From Virgifigura deserti (lineage in GTDB: Bacteria > Pseudomonadota > Alphaproteobacteria > Dongiales > Dongiaceae): DNA of 64,000 nt. Of the stretch, positions 26,378 through 35,200 are shown piece by piece. Numbering within the stretch: the first letter of the stretch is position 1; each line of letters opens with the position of its first letter. The translations under genes and the position numbers were made by a program. The DNA lies in the NCBI GenBank assembly GCA_003576685.1, contig QOZR01000002.1:62001-126000 (forward strand), in the 5' to 3' direction. The notes beneath the pieces are model-generated. The model was not told the origin of the DNA. It saw only the letters and a list, made by a program, of their open reading frames with translations, and searched no databases.

Positions 26378-27106
26378 TCAGGGATAGCGGCAGCTGTCCG
26401 CCGTCACGTGAACGAAGCCCGACTCGCCAGCAAGCACGCTGAAGCGATATTCCGTGTCGTCAACGACGATCGAGTGATGCACCGGCAGAACGCCGGTCGC
26501 ATTGGACGTTTCACCGCCGAGTTCGGTGAACCGCACATCCACGGGCTGCGCCGGATCGAAGCGCACCTCCATATTGCCGTTCTCATCGGTCGCGGACTGA
26601 CCGGTCGCCGTGACGATGATCGACCCATCGGCGAAACTGACGGCGTCGTTGGCGCCGCTGTAGAACGGTGTCTGCACGATGAAGCGCTTGGTCATCGGCA
26701 TGTTGTCGCAAGCATCCTCGTTCTTCGCGGAGCTGATGAGGAAAGCGAGGCGGCTCGGCTCGACCCCGGCGCGCAGCTTTTCGCGCGCGAGATCGAACAG
26801 CTTCTTCATCTCGCCGGCCGGCACATCCTGATCATAACGTTCTTGCCACTCGGCCAAATCCTGCCTGGCCGCCGCCATTGCCTGCTGCTGCCCGGCATTG
26901 GCCTGCTGCAGTCGGGCGATAGTATCGTTCAACTCGACGATCTCCTGCCTCAGCGCGGCGACCTCGCGCTCGACCAGAGCCGAGGCCGACAGATAGGCAT
27001 AGACGCCAGCGGCGATAACGGCACCAAGTCCCACCGTCCATTTGAAGACGCCCAACCAGAGGCGGCGACGAGCGCGCGCTCTCCTTTCGTAAAGCCCGAG
27101 TGACAT
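26378..27106 (-). CDS. Membrane-anchored coiled-coil protein of unknown function
   Basis: This 242-residue protein has a basic cytoplasmic N-terminus (YERRARARRRLW), one transmembrane helix at about residues 18-40, a coiled coil at about 45-95 (REVAALRQEIVELNDTIARLQQ), and a C-terminal beta-rich domain. That domain contains four cysteine/aspartate features and SGFVHVTADSC near the end. It probably faces the periplasm. No known family is recognised. It lies 205 bp from the acidic lipoprotein gene in the same orientation, with a strong hairpin between them. Confidence 0.75.
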   Translation of the reverse strand: MSLGLYERRARARRRLWLGVFKWTVGLGAVIAAGVYAYLSASALVEREVAALRQEIVELNDTIARLQQANAGQQQAMAAARQDLAEWQERYDQDVPAGEMKKLFDLAREKLRAGVEPSRLAFLISSAKNEDACDNMPMTKRFIVQTPFYSGANDAVSFADGSIIVTATGQSATDENGNMEVRFDPAQPVDVRFTELGGETSNATGVLPVHHSIVVDDTEYRFSVLAGESGFVHVTADSCRYP

Positions 27107-27259
27107 TCCGTCCGGCCTCTCCCGCTACTCGACGGTCCCCAAGACACTCTTAATGCCAAAGATCGACGGGAAGCGCCAACCGATTCGCGCGCCGACGGAG
27201 AGGCGGCGCAGCGTGGAGCGGGGTCAACGGAAAAGAAGGGGGAAAGCTTCGCTCAAAGG

Positions 27260-27286
27260 GGCGGCCCGGCGCAGGGCCGGGCCGCC
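27260..27286 (-). terminator. Terminator of the acidic lipoprotein gene
   Basis: GGCGGCCCGGC pairs perfectly with GCCGGGCCGCC around a five-base loop, 24 bases past the lipoprotein stop. On the minus strand it is followed by CCTTTGAGC. The hairpin is very stable; the U-tract is short. Confidence 0.7.
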
Positions 27287-27310
27287 TCCTGACAGGCCGA
27301 CGAGGGCCGA

Positions 27311-27553
27311 TCACTCGGTGGTTTGTATCTCCTCGCCCGTTTCCTCGAGAGCCTCGCCACTCTCTTCGACCGCGCCTTCGGTCGCCTCGCCGACATCGCT
27401 CGCCGGCTCCTCGATCACCTCGCCAACGTCTCCGGCCGGTTCTTCGACCGCTTCGCCGACATCAGTCTCGTCCTCGCAGGCGGCGAGCCCCGTCATGGCC
27501 AACAGAAAGACGCCCATGACCGAAAATTTGCGCAAGAACTCGCTATTCAACAT
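27311..27553 (-). CDS. Small acidic repeat lipoprotein
   Basis: This 80-residue protein has a lipoprotein signal peptide with lipobox LAAC near residue 26. The mature part is extremely acidic and made of short repeats (VEEPAGDVGE, IEEPASDVGE, TEGAVEESGE). It should be an envelope lipoprotein with an extended or disordered anionic chain. AAGGAG lies at a good distance from the ATG at 27553. The reading frame is open upstream through a degenerate DUF427 segment, which is not thought to be translated with it. Function unknown. Confidence 0.75.
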   Translation of the reverse strand: MLNSEFLRKFSVMGVFLLAMTGLAACEDETDVGEAVEEPAGDVGEVIEEPASDVGEATEGAVEESGEALEETGEEIQTTE

Positions 27554-27669
27554 CGCATCACTCCTTGTTGCCGGCGCCCACCGTCGGACGCTCTCGATAT
27601 CAACGACTACCGATCCGATCCGATCCGCACCGAAGCCGCGGTCGACCCCGTGATCTTCGGCATCGCGCT

Positions 27670-27830
27670 CCGGCCTCCCGTCCCCCAGGATGCGATCGAC
27701 CCATTCGTTGTAGAAACACGGGAAGCCCTCTATCTTCCGGCATTCCGGAATCGGATCGTCATAGGCCCAGACGATATCCTCATTTCGAGCCCCCGAAACG
27801 CTCGCCGATCACTCGCGGCCGATGCCGCGA
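27670..27830 (-). pseudogene. Remnant of a DUF427-domain gene (C-terminal part)
   Basis: In one minus-strand frame, codons at 27785-27678 read EDIVWAYDDPIPECRKI and then FPCFYNEWVDRILGDG, which matches the end of the DUF427 fold (WAYEDPIPEC...FYNEkVD). There is no start codon, an in-frame TGA interrupts the segment just upstream (near 27810, probably where a Trp codon was), and the N-terminal half of the domain is absent. The same frame runs without a stop into the lipoprotein gene. It looks like a decayed gene fragment. Confidence 0.5.
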
Positions 27831-27893
27831 TCGCAAAGACATGAACTCCGGGGGACCGGATTTGATCCATGCGGATCGCGGGCCGCCGAAATG

Positions 27894-27928
27894 AAAAACG
27901 CCCCGGCGCCGGTCGGCGTCGGGGCGTT
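27894..27928 (-). terminator. Rho-independent terminator of the 52-residue protein gene
   Basis: On the minus strand, AACGCCCCGACGCC pairs with GGCGCCGGGGCGTT (one mismatch) and is followed by a T-run (GCGTTTTTC). It lies about 35 bases after the stop of the small gene at 27962-28120. Confidence 0.85.
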
Positions 27929-27961
27929 ACAACGCGCCGATAGTCCGCTGACTAAGCACGC

Positions 27962-28120
27962 TCAGTCCGCGCCCTCGGGAATCAGGCCCTCCGACGGCAT
28001 GGCGTCATTCGCCGGCCGCCGCATTCCTCCGAGCAGCGCTCCGAAGCTGACGGCGAGGCGGACCATCTCCGAGAACGGATAGGACGGATAGACCTCTTCA
28101 AAGGTTTTCGACATCGTCAT
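27962..28120 (-). CDS. Small protein (52 residues) of unknown function
   Basis: The frame begins MTMSKTFEEVYPSYPFSE and continues with MVRLAVSFGALLGGMRRP and an acidic, proline-containing tail. GGGAAG precedes the ATG at 28120. It is flanked by its own features: an AT-rich promoter-like region with a 14-bp palindrome upstream and an excellent intrinsic terminator downstream. This makes it a real gene even though it has no recognised family. The central amphipathic segment could be membrane-associated. Confidence 0.7.
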   Translation of the reverse strand: MTMSKTFEEVYPSYPFSEMVRLAVSFGALLGGMRRPANDAMPSEGLIPEGAD

Positions 28121-28147
28121 GGCTATCTTCCCATAATGCTTGCATCG

Positions 28148-28161
28148 GCAGCATATGCTGC
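28148..28161. promoter_or_regulatory. Perfect 14-bp palindrome upstream of the 52-residue protein gene
   Basis: GCAGCATATGCTGC lies 28 bases before the ATG at 28120, next to an AT-rich stretch (TATAACGTATATC on the minus strand) that could be the -10 region. It may be an operator or a 5'-UTR hairpin; no binding protein is suggested. Confidence 0.4.
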
Positions 28162-28287
28162 ACTGCACACTATCGATATACGTTATATTTTAGGGTGTTA
28201 AACGCGCATTTTTTGCGCCGCGGCCATTCGCGCCCTGCATGGCTGGCTCCTCCGCAGAAAGGGAACGCCAAGACGCCATTCAGCAAC

Positions 28288-28313
28288 AAAAAACGGCCGA
28301 AACGGCCGTTTTT
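28288..28313 (-). terminator. Rho-independent terminator of the formate dehydrogenase operon
   Basis: A perfect hairpin (ACGGCCG, AAA loop, CGGCCGT) flanked by A-run and T-run, able to work on both strands, lies 59 bases after the fdsA stop. A second perfect hairpin, CCCTGCGGCGGT/ACCGCCGCAGGG at 28324-28349, stands between it and the stop codon. Confidence 0.9.
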
Positions 28314-28371
28314 ATGGCGGTGGCCCTGCGGCGGTTCACCGCCGCAGGGGATCGGATCCGCGAGACCTGGC

Positions 28372-31155
28372 CTACTCGGCGGCGGCCGAGGCTGCGACCT
28401 TCTCGACCTTGGCAGCGCAGAACTTGAATTCGGGAATCTTCCCGAACGGATCGAGCGCCGGGTTGGTCAATAGGTTGGCAGCGGCCTCGGTATAGCAGAA
28501 GGGAATGAAGACCATGCCCGACGGCACATCGCGGTCGCTGCGCACCTTGAGCTCGATCGCGCCGCGACGGGTCGCCACGCGAACCTGCTCGCCCGGCCGG
28601 AGGTCGAGGCGGCTGAGGTCCGACGGCGACATTGCCGCGACCGCCTCGGGCTCGATCGCATCGAGATTGCTGGCCCGCCGGGTCATCGCGCCGGTATGCC
28701 AATGCTCCAGCACCCGCCCGGTCGAGAGGACCATCGGGAAGCGATCGTCCGGCAGCTCGTCGGGCGGCACGATATCGGTCGGCACCAGCTTGCCGCGCCC
28801 GCTCTCGGTCGGGAAGCCGGCCGCGAAGATGATCTCGTTGCCGGGCTTGTCCTCGGCGTCGCAGGGATAGGTGACCGCACCTTCGCGCTCCAGCCGCTCC
28901 CAGGTGATGTTGTCGAGCGACGGCATGAGCGACGCCATCTCGGCATAGACATCGCGCGGATGGGTATAGGTCCAGTCGAGGCCGAGGCGCCGGGCGATCT
29001 CCTGAATGATCCACCAGTCCTGGCGCGCGTCTCCCGGCGGCTGCAGCGCCTGCCGACCCATCTGGACCCGGCGATCGGTGTTGGTGAAGGTACCGTCCTT
29101 CTCCGGGAAGGCCGAGGCCGGCAGCACGACGTCGGCATGCCAGGCCGTCTCCGTCAGGAAGATGTCCTGCACTACCAGATGCTCGAGATGGGCGAGCGCG
29201 CCGCGCGCATGCTGCAGGTCGGGATCGGACATGGCCGGGTTCTCGCCCTCGATATACATGCCCTTGATCCGGTCATTGTGGACGGCGGTCATGATCTCGA
29301 CCACCGTCAGGCCGTTCTTGGGGTCGAGCTTGGTACCCCAGGCCTGCTCGAAATGCTCGCGGATCGCGTCCTTCTGGACCGCCTGATAGTCGGGATAGAC
29401 CATCGGGATCAGCCCGGCGTCCGAGGCGCCCTGCACGTTGTTCTGGCCGCGCAGCGGATGGAGGCCGGTGCCCGGCCGCCCGACCTGGCCGGTCAGCAGC
29501 GCTAGGCTGATCAGGCAGCGGGCATTGTCGGTCCCGTGGATATGCTGGGAGATGCCCATGCCCCAGAAGATGATCGAGGCTTTCGCCGTGGCATAGAGCC
29601 GCGCCACCGTCCGCAGCGTGCCGGCGTCGATGCCGCAGACCGGCGCCATCGCCTCGGGCGAGAACTTCGCGACCTTCGCCTTCAGCTCGGCGAACCCTTC
29701 GGTGAAGCCGTCGACATATTGCTGGTCGTGCAGCCCCTCCTCAAGGATCGTGTGGATCATCGCGTTCAGCATCGGCACGTCGTTGCCGGGCTTGAACTGC
29801 AGCATGTGGGTGGCGTGCCGGCTGAGCGCCGAACCGCGCGGGTCCATCACGATCAGCTTCGCACCCTTCTTGGCCGCGTTCTTGATGAAGGTGGCAGCGA
29901 CCGGATGATTGACCGTCGGATTGGCGCCGATCACGATGATCACCTCGGCGTCGAGCGCCGCGCTGAACGGCGCGGTTACCGCGCCGGAACCGATCGTCTC
30001 CATCAGCGCCGCAACCGAGGAGGCGTGGCAGAGCCGCGTGCAGTGGTCGACATTGTTCGTGCCGAAGCCCGTCCGCACGAGCTTCTGGAAGAGATAGGCC
30101 TCCTCGTTCGACCCCTTGGCCGAGCCGAAGCCGGCCAGGGCCGAGCCACCGTCGCGGTCGCGGATGCGCCTCAAGCCCGACGCGGCGAACTCGAGCGCTT
30201 CCTCCCAGCTCGCCTCGCGGAAATGGGTCCAGGGATTCTTGGGATCGACCTGGTCATTCGCGTTCTTCGGCACGCCCTCCTTGCGGATCAGCGGCACGGT
30301 GAGGCGGTCCGAGTGGTGGATGTAGTCGAAGCCGAACCGGCCCTTCACGCACATCCGGCTGTGGTTCGCCGGCCCGTTGCGGCCATCAACATAGAGTAGC
30401 TTCTCGTCCTTGATGTTGAAGGTGAGCTGGCAGCCGACGCCGCAATAGGGGCAGACGCTGTCGACCTTTCGGTCGGCATATTCGGTCCGCACCTGCTGCT
30501 TATCGAGCAGGTTGGCCGGCATCAGCGCGCCGGTCGGGCAGGCCTGCACGCACTCGCCGCAGGCGACGCAGGTGCTGTTGCCCATCGGGTCGTCGAAGTC
30601 GAAGACGATCTTCTCGCCATGGCCGCGCCCGGCCATGCCGATCACGTCGTTGACCTGGACCTCGCGGCAGGCGCGCACGCAGAGATTGCAGTGGATGCAA
30701 GCGTCGAGATTGACGGCCATCGCCGCGTGGCTGAGGTCCGGCGCCGGCTGCCCGTCGCCGGCACGGCCGCGCGACGGAAACCGGCTCTCGGTCAAGTCGA
30801 CCGCGTCGGTCCAGCGCCAGAACTCGGATTCGGGATCGCGCGCCACTTCCTTGGCGGGCTGATCGGCGAGCAGCATCTCAATGACCATGCGGCGCGCCGT
30901 CTTCGAGCGCTCGTTGTCGGTGGTCACCTCCATGCCGGCCGTCGGCTTGCGGATGCAGGACGCTGCCAGCACCCGCTCGCCCTTCACCTCGACCATGCAG
31001 GCGCGGCAATTGCCGTCGGCCCGGTAGTCCGGATAGGGCTGCCAGCAGAGATGGGGGATCTCGTTGCCCAGCCGATTCGCGACCTGCCAAATGGTTTCAT
31101 CCGGCCCGGCGGTCACCTCACGGCCGTCGAGGATGAAGGAAATCCGATCGCTCAT
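28372..31155 (-). CDS. fdsA: NAD-dependent formate dehydrogenase, molybdenum/tungsten catalytic alpha subunit
   Basis: This 927-residue protein oxidises formate to CO2 at a bis-MGD cofactor and passes electrons to the beta subunit. The order is an N-terminal 2Fe-2S domain (Cys near 37, 50, 53, 67), a His-Cys cluster region, and two 4Fe-4S ferredoxin motifs (CIHCNLCVRACRE and CVACGECVQACPTGA). A third 4Fe-4S site CPYCGVGC opens the catalytic domain. The active-site residue is Cys, not selenocysteine, in TRLCHASSVAAL. The ATG at 31155 overlaps the fdsGB stop (ATGA). No accessory gene (fdsC/fdhD or delta subunit) follows; a terminator does. It should consume formate made by the formyl-CoA genes nearby. 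Confidence 0.95.
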   Translation of the reverse strand: MSDRISFILDGREVTAGPDETIWQVANRLGNEIPHLCWQPYPDYRADGNCRACMVEVKGERVLAASCIRKPTAGMEVTTDNERSKTARRMVIEMLLADQPAKEVARDPESEFWRWTDAVDLTESRFPSRGRAGDGQPAPDLSHAAMAVNLDACIHCNLCVRACREVQVNDVIGMAGRGHGEKIVFDFDDPMGNSTCVACGECVQACPTGALMPANLLDKQQVRTEYADRKVDSVCPYCGVGCQLTFNIKDEKLLYVDGRNGPANHSRMCVKGRFGFDYIHHSDRLTVPLIRKEGVPKNANDQVDPKNPWTHFREASWEEALEFAASGLRRIRDRDGGSALAGFGSAKGSNEEAYLFQKLVRTGFGTNNVDHCTRLCHASSVAALMETIGSGAVTAPFSAALDAEVIIVIGANPTVNHPVAATFIKNAAKKGAKLIVMDPRGSALSRHATHMLQFKPGNDVPMLNAMIHTILEEGLHDQQYVDGFTEGFAELKAKVAKFSPEAMAPVCGIDAGTLRTVARLYATAKASIIFWGMGISQHIHGTDNARCLISLALLTGQVGRPGTGLHPLRGQNNVQGASDAGLIPMVYPDYQAVQKDAIREHFEQAWGTKLDPKNGLTVVEIMTAVHNDRIKGMYIEGENPAMSDPDLQHARGALAHLEHLVVQDIFLTETAWHADVVLPASAFPEKDGTFTNTDRRVQMGRQALQPPGDARQDWWIIQEIARRLGLDWTYTHPRDVYAEMASLMPSLDNITWERLEREGAVTYPCDAEDKPGNEIIFAAGFPTESGRGKLVPTDIVPPDELPDDRFPMVLSTGRVLEHWHTGAMTRRASNLDAIEPEAVAAMSPSDLSRLDLRPGEQVRVATRRGAIELKVRSDRDVPSGMVFIPFCYTEAAANLLTNPALDPFGKIPEFKFCAAKVEKVAASAAAE

Positions 31156-32879
31156 CGCAGGTCCTCTCGGAAGTGTTTCATGACCATCTTCAGCGGGTTG
31201 GGGGCCGCCTGGCCGAGACCGCAGATCGAGGCGTCGGTCATCGTCCGGGCCAGCTCGTCGAGCAGCGCCTCGTCCCACACCGGCTTCTCCATCAGCTTGA
31301 CCGCCTTCTCGGTGCCGACGCGGCAGGGCGTGCACTGACCGCAGCTCTCGTCCTCGAAGAAGCGCATCAGGTTGAGGGCCGCCGCTTTCATATCGTCCTT
31401 GTCGGACAGGATCACAACCGCCGCGGAGCCGATGAAGCAGCCATGCTCCTCAAGCGTGCCGAAATCGAGCGGGATATCGCCCATCGAGGCCGGCAGGATC
31501 CCGCCCGAGGCGCCGCCGGGCAGATAGCCCTTGAAGGCGTGGCCTTCGGCCATGCCGCCGCAATATTCATCGATCAGCTCGCGCACGGTGATGCCGGCCG
31601 GGGCGAGCTTGACGCCCGGCTCCTTCACCCGGCCGGAGACGGAGAAGCTGCGCAGGCCCTTGCGCCCGTTGCGGCCGTGACCCTGGAACCATTCCGGGCC
31701 GCGCTCGACGATCTCGCGGACCCAATAGAGGGTCTCGACATTGTGGACCAGGGTCGGCCGTCCGAACACCCCGACCTGGGCGACGTAAGGCGGGCGATGC
31801 CGCGGCAAGCCGCGCTTGCCCTCGATGCTCTCGATCATCGCCGACTCTTCGCCGCAGATATAGGCGCCGGCGCCACGCCGCAGATGAATCGTCGTCGCGC
31901 CGTTGAGTCCCTCGGCCTCGATCTTGGCGATCTCGTCCAGAAGCACGGTTCGGACGGCCGGATACTCGTCGCGCAGATAGATATAGATGTCTGTCGCCTC
32001 GACGACCCAAGCGGCAACCAGCATGCCTTCCAGGAACCGGTGCGGGTTGGATTCGAGATAGACCCGGTCCTTGAACGTTCCGGGCTCGCCCTCGTCGGCG
32101 TTAACCGCCATCAGCCGCGGCCCTGCCTCCTGCCGCACGAAGCGCCATTTGCGACCCGACGGGAAGCCCGCGCCGCCGAGGCCGCGAAGGCCGGAATTCT
32201 CCATGACGCCGATCAGCTCGTCGGCGGTATGCCGCCCGGCTTGGCAGTCCTTCAGAAGCTTGTAGCCGCCCTCGGCCTTGTAGTCGGCCAGGCTTTCATA
32301 GGGCGGGATCTCGGGATGCGTATGCCCCTCGGCGGCCGCGCGGGCGACGCTCTCCACCGTCGCGTGATCGACGAAATTGTGGCCGACCTCGGCGACCGGC
32401 GCGCGCTCGCAGCGTCCGACGCAGGGCGCCCGAACGACGCGGACTCCGCCGTCCAGCTTCCCCTTCAGGGCCGCGAGAAGCTGCTGCGCGCCCATCATCT
32501 CGCAGGTCAGGCTGTCGCAGACCCGGATCGTCAGGGTGGGCGGCACCGTGTCGTCGTCGCGCATCACGTCGAAATGCGCGTAGAAAGTGGCGACCTCGTA
32601 AACCTCGGCCAGGGCCAGCTTCATCTCATGCGCGAGCGCGACCAGATGCGCCGCCGAGAGGCCGTTATAGCGGTCCTGGATCAGGTGCAGATGCTCGATC
32701 AGCAAATCGCGCCGGCGCGGGCGGTCGCCCAGCAGCGTCTGCACCTCGCGCAGCGCATCGGGATCGACCTGACGCCCCTTCGGATGGAGCTGGGTCTTGC
32801 GTCGCCCTGCACCGGGATGAATGAACTTCCGAACCTCTTCGGCCGCCCCGTTATGCCCCGAACCGTTATCTCTCGACAC
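31152..32879 (-). CDS. fdsB: Formate dehydrogenase diaphorase subunit, fused gamma (NuoE-like) and beta (NuoF-like)
   Basis: This 575-residue fusion joins two proteins often encoded separately. Residues about 30-190 are NuoE/FdsG-like with thioredoxin-fold 2Fe-2S cysteines (RVCDSLTCEMMG and APCVGRCERAP). Residues about 215-575 are NuoF/FdsB-like: the NADH/FMN site GLRGLGGAGFPSGRKW near 234, NADEGEPGTFKDR, GAYICGEESAMIES, and the 4Fe-4S motif ESCGQCTPCRVG. It transfers electrons from the alpha subunit to NAD+ in the cytoplasm. It lies 65 bp after the SucD-like gene and is coupled to fdsA by a 4-bp overlap. Confidence 0.95.
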   Translation of the reverse strand: MSRDNGSGHNGAAEEVRKFIHPGAGRRKTQLHPKGRQVDPDALREVQTLLGDRPRRRDLLIEHLHLIQDRYNGLSAAHLVALAHEMKLALAEVYEVATFYAHFDVMRDDDTVPPTLTIRVCDSLTCEMMGAQQLLAALKGKLDGGVRVVRAPCVGRCERAPVAEVGHNFVDHATVESVARAAAEGHTHPEIPPYESLADYKAEGGYKLLKDCQAGRHTADELIGVMENSGLRGLGGAGFPSGRKWRFVRQEAGPRLMAVNADEGEPGTFKDRVYLESNPHRFLEGMLVAAWVVEATDIYIYLRDEYPAVRTVLLDEIAKIEAEGLNGATTIHLRRGAGAYICGEESAMIESIEGKRGLPRHRPPYVAQVGVFGRPTLVHNVETLYWVREIVERGPEWFQGHGRNGRKGLRSFSVSGRVKEPGVKLAPAGITVRELIDEYCGGMAEGHAFKGYLPGGASGGILPASMGDIPLDFGTLEEHGCFIGSAAVVILSDKDDMKAAALNLMRFFEDESCGQCTPCRVGTEKAVKLMEKPVWDEALLDELARTMTDASICGLGQAAPNPLKMVMKHFREDLR

Positions 32880-32944
32880 TGTCTACTCCGTCCAACTGCG
32901 CAGTCATTCTTTCCCACAACCGGGCACCTCTACAGCAGCGCCCA

Positions 32945-33820
32945 CTAATGCACCAGGGCTTTCAGCACCGTCGTTCCGATGGTCGCGGCCGAGTCTGCAA
33001 TGTGCACGCCCGCGCTCCGCAGCGCCTCGATTTTCTCGTCCGCGCCGCCCCTGCCCTCGGCATTCAGCGTGCCGGCATGGCCCATGCGCCGGCCCGCCGG
33101 CGCGTGGCGGCCGGCGACCAAGGCGATGACCGGCTTCTTCGGCTGCTCCGCCGCGAGGAAAGCCGCCGCCTCCTCCTCTCCGGTCCCGCCGATCTCGCCG
33201 ATGAGGACGACGGCATCCGTGCCCGGATCGGCCAGGAACAGCGCCAGGCAGTCGACGAAGCTCATGCCCGACACCGGATCCCCGCCGATCCCGATCACCG
33301 TCGACTGGCCCAGCTTGGCGGCGGTGGTCTGCTCGACCGCCTCATAGGTCAGCGTGGCCGATCGGGAGACGATCCCGACCCGGCCGCGGCGATGGATCGA
33401 CCCCGGCATGATGCCGATCTTGCAGGCGTCCGGCGTGATGATGCCGGGCGAGTTCGGACCGATCAGCCGCGTCTGCGAGTCTTCGAGCCGCCGCTTGACG
33501 CGAACCATGTCGAGCACCGGAATACGCTCGGTGACGCACACCACCAGCGGCAGGCCGGCGTCGATCGCCTCCAGGAGGGCGCTGGCCGCCGAGGGCGGCG
33601 GCACGAAGATCACGCTGGCGGTGGCGCCGGTCTCCTGCACCGCGGCGGCGACGGTATCGAACACCGGAAGGTAAAGATGCTTCGTTCCGCCCTTGCCGGG
33701 CGTGACGCCGCCGACGATCCGCGTACCGTAGGCGATCGCCTGCTCGGCGTGGAACGTCGCCTGGCGGCCGGTGAAGCCCTGGACGATCACCTTCGTGTCC
33801 GCATCGACCAGGATCGCCAT
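32945..33820 (-). CDS. SucD-like acid-CoA ligase alpha subunit, divergent paralogue
   Basis: This 291-residue protein matches the alpha subunit of succinyl/malate-CoA ligases: CoA-binding [13 protein letters not shown] near residue 17, [11 protein letters not shown], and the phosphohistidine motif RRMGHAGTL near residue 245. Several usually invariant residues are changed: [10 protein letters not shown] (normally NCPG), MPGSIH (normally PGHIH), and [10 protein letters not shown] (normally SRSGTLTYEA). These suggest a specialised substrate. The start shares one base with the SucC-like stop (TGATG). It sits in an operon with formate dehydrogenase, not with TCA-cycle genes. Malate-CoA ligase (MtkB-like) is an alternative reading; the substrate is unknown. 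Confidence 0.85.
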   Translation of the reverse strand: MAILVDADTKVIVQGFTGRQATFHAEQAIAYGTRIVGGVTPGKGGTKHLYLPVFDTVAAAVQETGATASVIFVPPPSAASALLEAIDAGLPLVVCVTERIPVLDMVRVKRRLEDSQTRLIGPNSPGIITPDACKIGIMPGSIHRRGRVGIVSRSATLTYEAVEQTTAAKLGQSTVIGIGGDPVSGMSFVDCLALFLADPGTDAVVLIGEIGGTGEEEAAAFLAAEQPKKPVIALVAGRHAPAGRRMGHAGTLNAEGRGGADEKIEALRSAGVHIADSAATIGTTVLKALVH

Positions 33821-34995
33821 CAGGCCGCCTCCTTCTTCGCCGCCTGGACCACCGCCTCCGCCGCATCGCCCATGTCGTCGGTGAAGACGGCGGCAAGCCC
33901 GGAGTTCTGGATCAGCTTGCGCCCGATATCCGCGTTGGTACCGGCGAAGCGGACAACGAGCGGCACCCGGAGGCTCACCTCCCGGGCGCCGGCGACCAGC
34001 GCCTCGGCGATCAGGTCGCAGCGCATGATGCCGCCGCCGAAGACATTGACGAGGATCGCCTTCAAATCGCCGCTCGCAAGCATCATCTTGAAGCCGTTGG
34101 CCACCTGCTGGCGCGTCGCCACCGGCCGGACATCCATGAAATTGGCGGGCCGTCCGCCATGCAGCCGGAGGATATCGAGCGTCGCCAGGGCAAGACCGGC
34201 GCCGCTGACGAGGCAGCCGATATTGCCGTCGAGCCCGACATAGTTGATCTCGTGGCGTGCGGCCTCGAGCTCCGACGGATCGGCCTCGTCGGCGTCGCGC
34301 AGTTCCTCCAGCTCCCGATGCCGGAACAGGGCGTGGTCGTCGAAGCTCATCCGCGCGTCGAGTGCGACGATGTCGCCATTTCGGGTGACCGCGAGCGGAT
34401 TGATCTCGATCAGGCTGGCATCGAGGCGGACGAACGCATCATAGACTCCGGTGATCACATGCACCGCCGCCTCCGCTTGGCTGCCTTCGAGGCCGAGATC
34501 CGCCGCCAGCCGTTCCGCCTGGTCACGCGCCAATCCGACATCGGAATCGACCGCCGTCCGAATAACAGATCCCGAAGCCGCTCTCGCCATGTCCTCGATC
34601 CGCACGCCTCCTTCCGGGGCAGCCAAGATCGTCACACGGCAGGTCTTTCGATCGACCAGGACCGACAGATATAACTCGCGGGCGACATCGAAGCCCTCCT
34701 CGATATAGACGCGCCGCACCCGCTTACCCGCGGGGCCGGTCTGGTCGGTCACCAGCTTCGTTCCGAGCATCTCCATGGCCGCCGCCTTGGCGGCATCGAT
34801 CGAATGCACAACTTTGACGCCGGCCGCCTTGCCGCGGCCGCCGGCATGGATCTGTGCCTTCACGACCCAAACCGGGCCGCCAAGCTCGCGCGCCAGAACC
34901 TCCGCTTCCAGCGGCGTATAGGCGACGCCGCCGCGCGGAACGGGGATGCCGTACTCCTTCAGGAGGCTCTTTGCCTGATACTCGTGAATGTTCAT
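33820..34995 (-). CDS. SucC-like acid-CoA ligase beta subunit, divergent paralogue
   Basis: This 391-residue ATP-grasp protein starts [16 protein letters not shown], with [18 protein letters not shown] near residue 45, [10 protein letters not shown] near 195, and a C-terminal domain [15 protein letters not shown]. The ATG at 34995 follows GGGAGACG; upstream codons in the frame are not plausible. The interface loop normally written DVGGGA reads DVRPVA here, and FGGIMRCD has an extra glycine. With its alpha partner it should make an acyl-CoA from a dicarboxylic or hydroxy acid at the cost of a nucleoside triphosphate. It is the first gene of the minus-strand operon and faces the TctC gene across two putative GntR operators. 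Confidence 0.85.
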   Translation of the reverse strand: MNIHEYQAKSLLKEYGIPVPRGGVAYTPLEAEVLARELGGPVWVVKAQIHAGGRGKAAGVKVVHSIDAAKAAAMEMLGTKLVTDQTGPAGKRVRRVYIEEGFDVARELYLSVLVDRKTCRVTILAAPEGGVRIEDMARAASGSVIRTAVDSDVGLARDQAERLAADLGLEGSQAEAAVHVITGVYDAFVRLDASLIEINPLAVTRNGDIVALDARMSFDDHALFRHRELEELRDADEADPSELEAARHEINYVGLDGNIGCLVSGAGLALATLDILRLHGGRPANFMDVRPVATRQQVANGFKMMLASGDLKAILVNVFGGGIMRCDLIAEALVAGAREVSLRVPLVVRFAGTNADIGRKLIQNSGLAAVFTDDMGDAAEAVVQAAKKEAA

Positions 34996-35200
34996 TCCGA
35001 CGTCTCCCGAGCACCTGCGCTTCTGTCCCGCATTCAGTAAAGCAAGCCGTCTGGTATCCGAAAACAGGGTCCGAGGATATCCCGGAAGCGACGTCCTCGG
35101 CGGCCTCCTCGAAAAAACGCATTCTGGCGAATGCCTCCGGAGAGGGACTTCCGGGCGCAACGAGCTTGCGATCCAAATTCCGCCATCATCGCAAGCACGC

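Noticed and set aside
27323..27844. 173-codon plus-strand frame over the lipoprotein and DUF427 remnant
   Set aside because: Its first half is antisense to the lipoprotein with lipobox and ribosome-binding site, and its second half is antisense to the DUF427 segment; it has no motif.
31173..32948. 591-codon open frame antisense to the formate dehydrogenase beta subunit
   Set aside because: The minus strand carries an unmistakable NuoE-NuoF fusion with all iron-sulfur motifs. The antisense product has no family features.
32945..34995. Housekeeping TCA-cycle succinyl-CoA synthetase
   Set aside because: Gene context (formate dehydrogenase, divergent carboxylate transporter) and changed motifs argue against the housekeeping enzyme, though sequence alone cannot exclude succinate activity.
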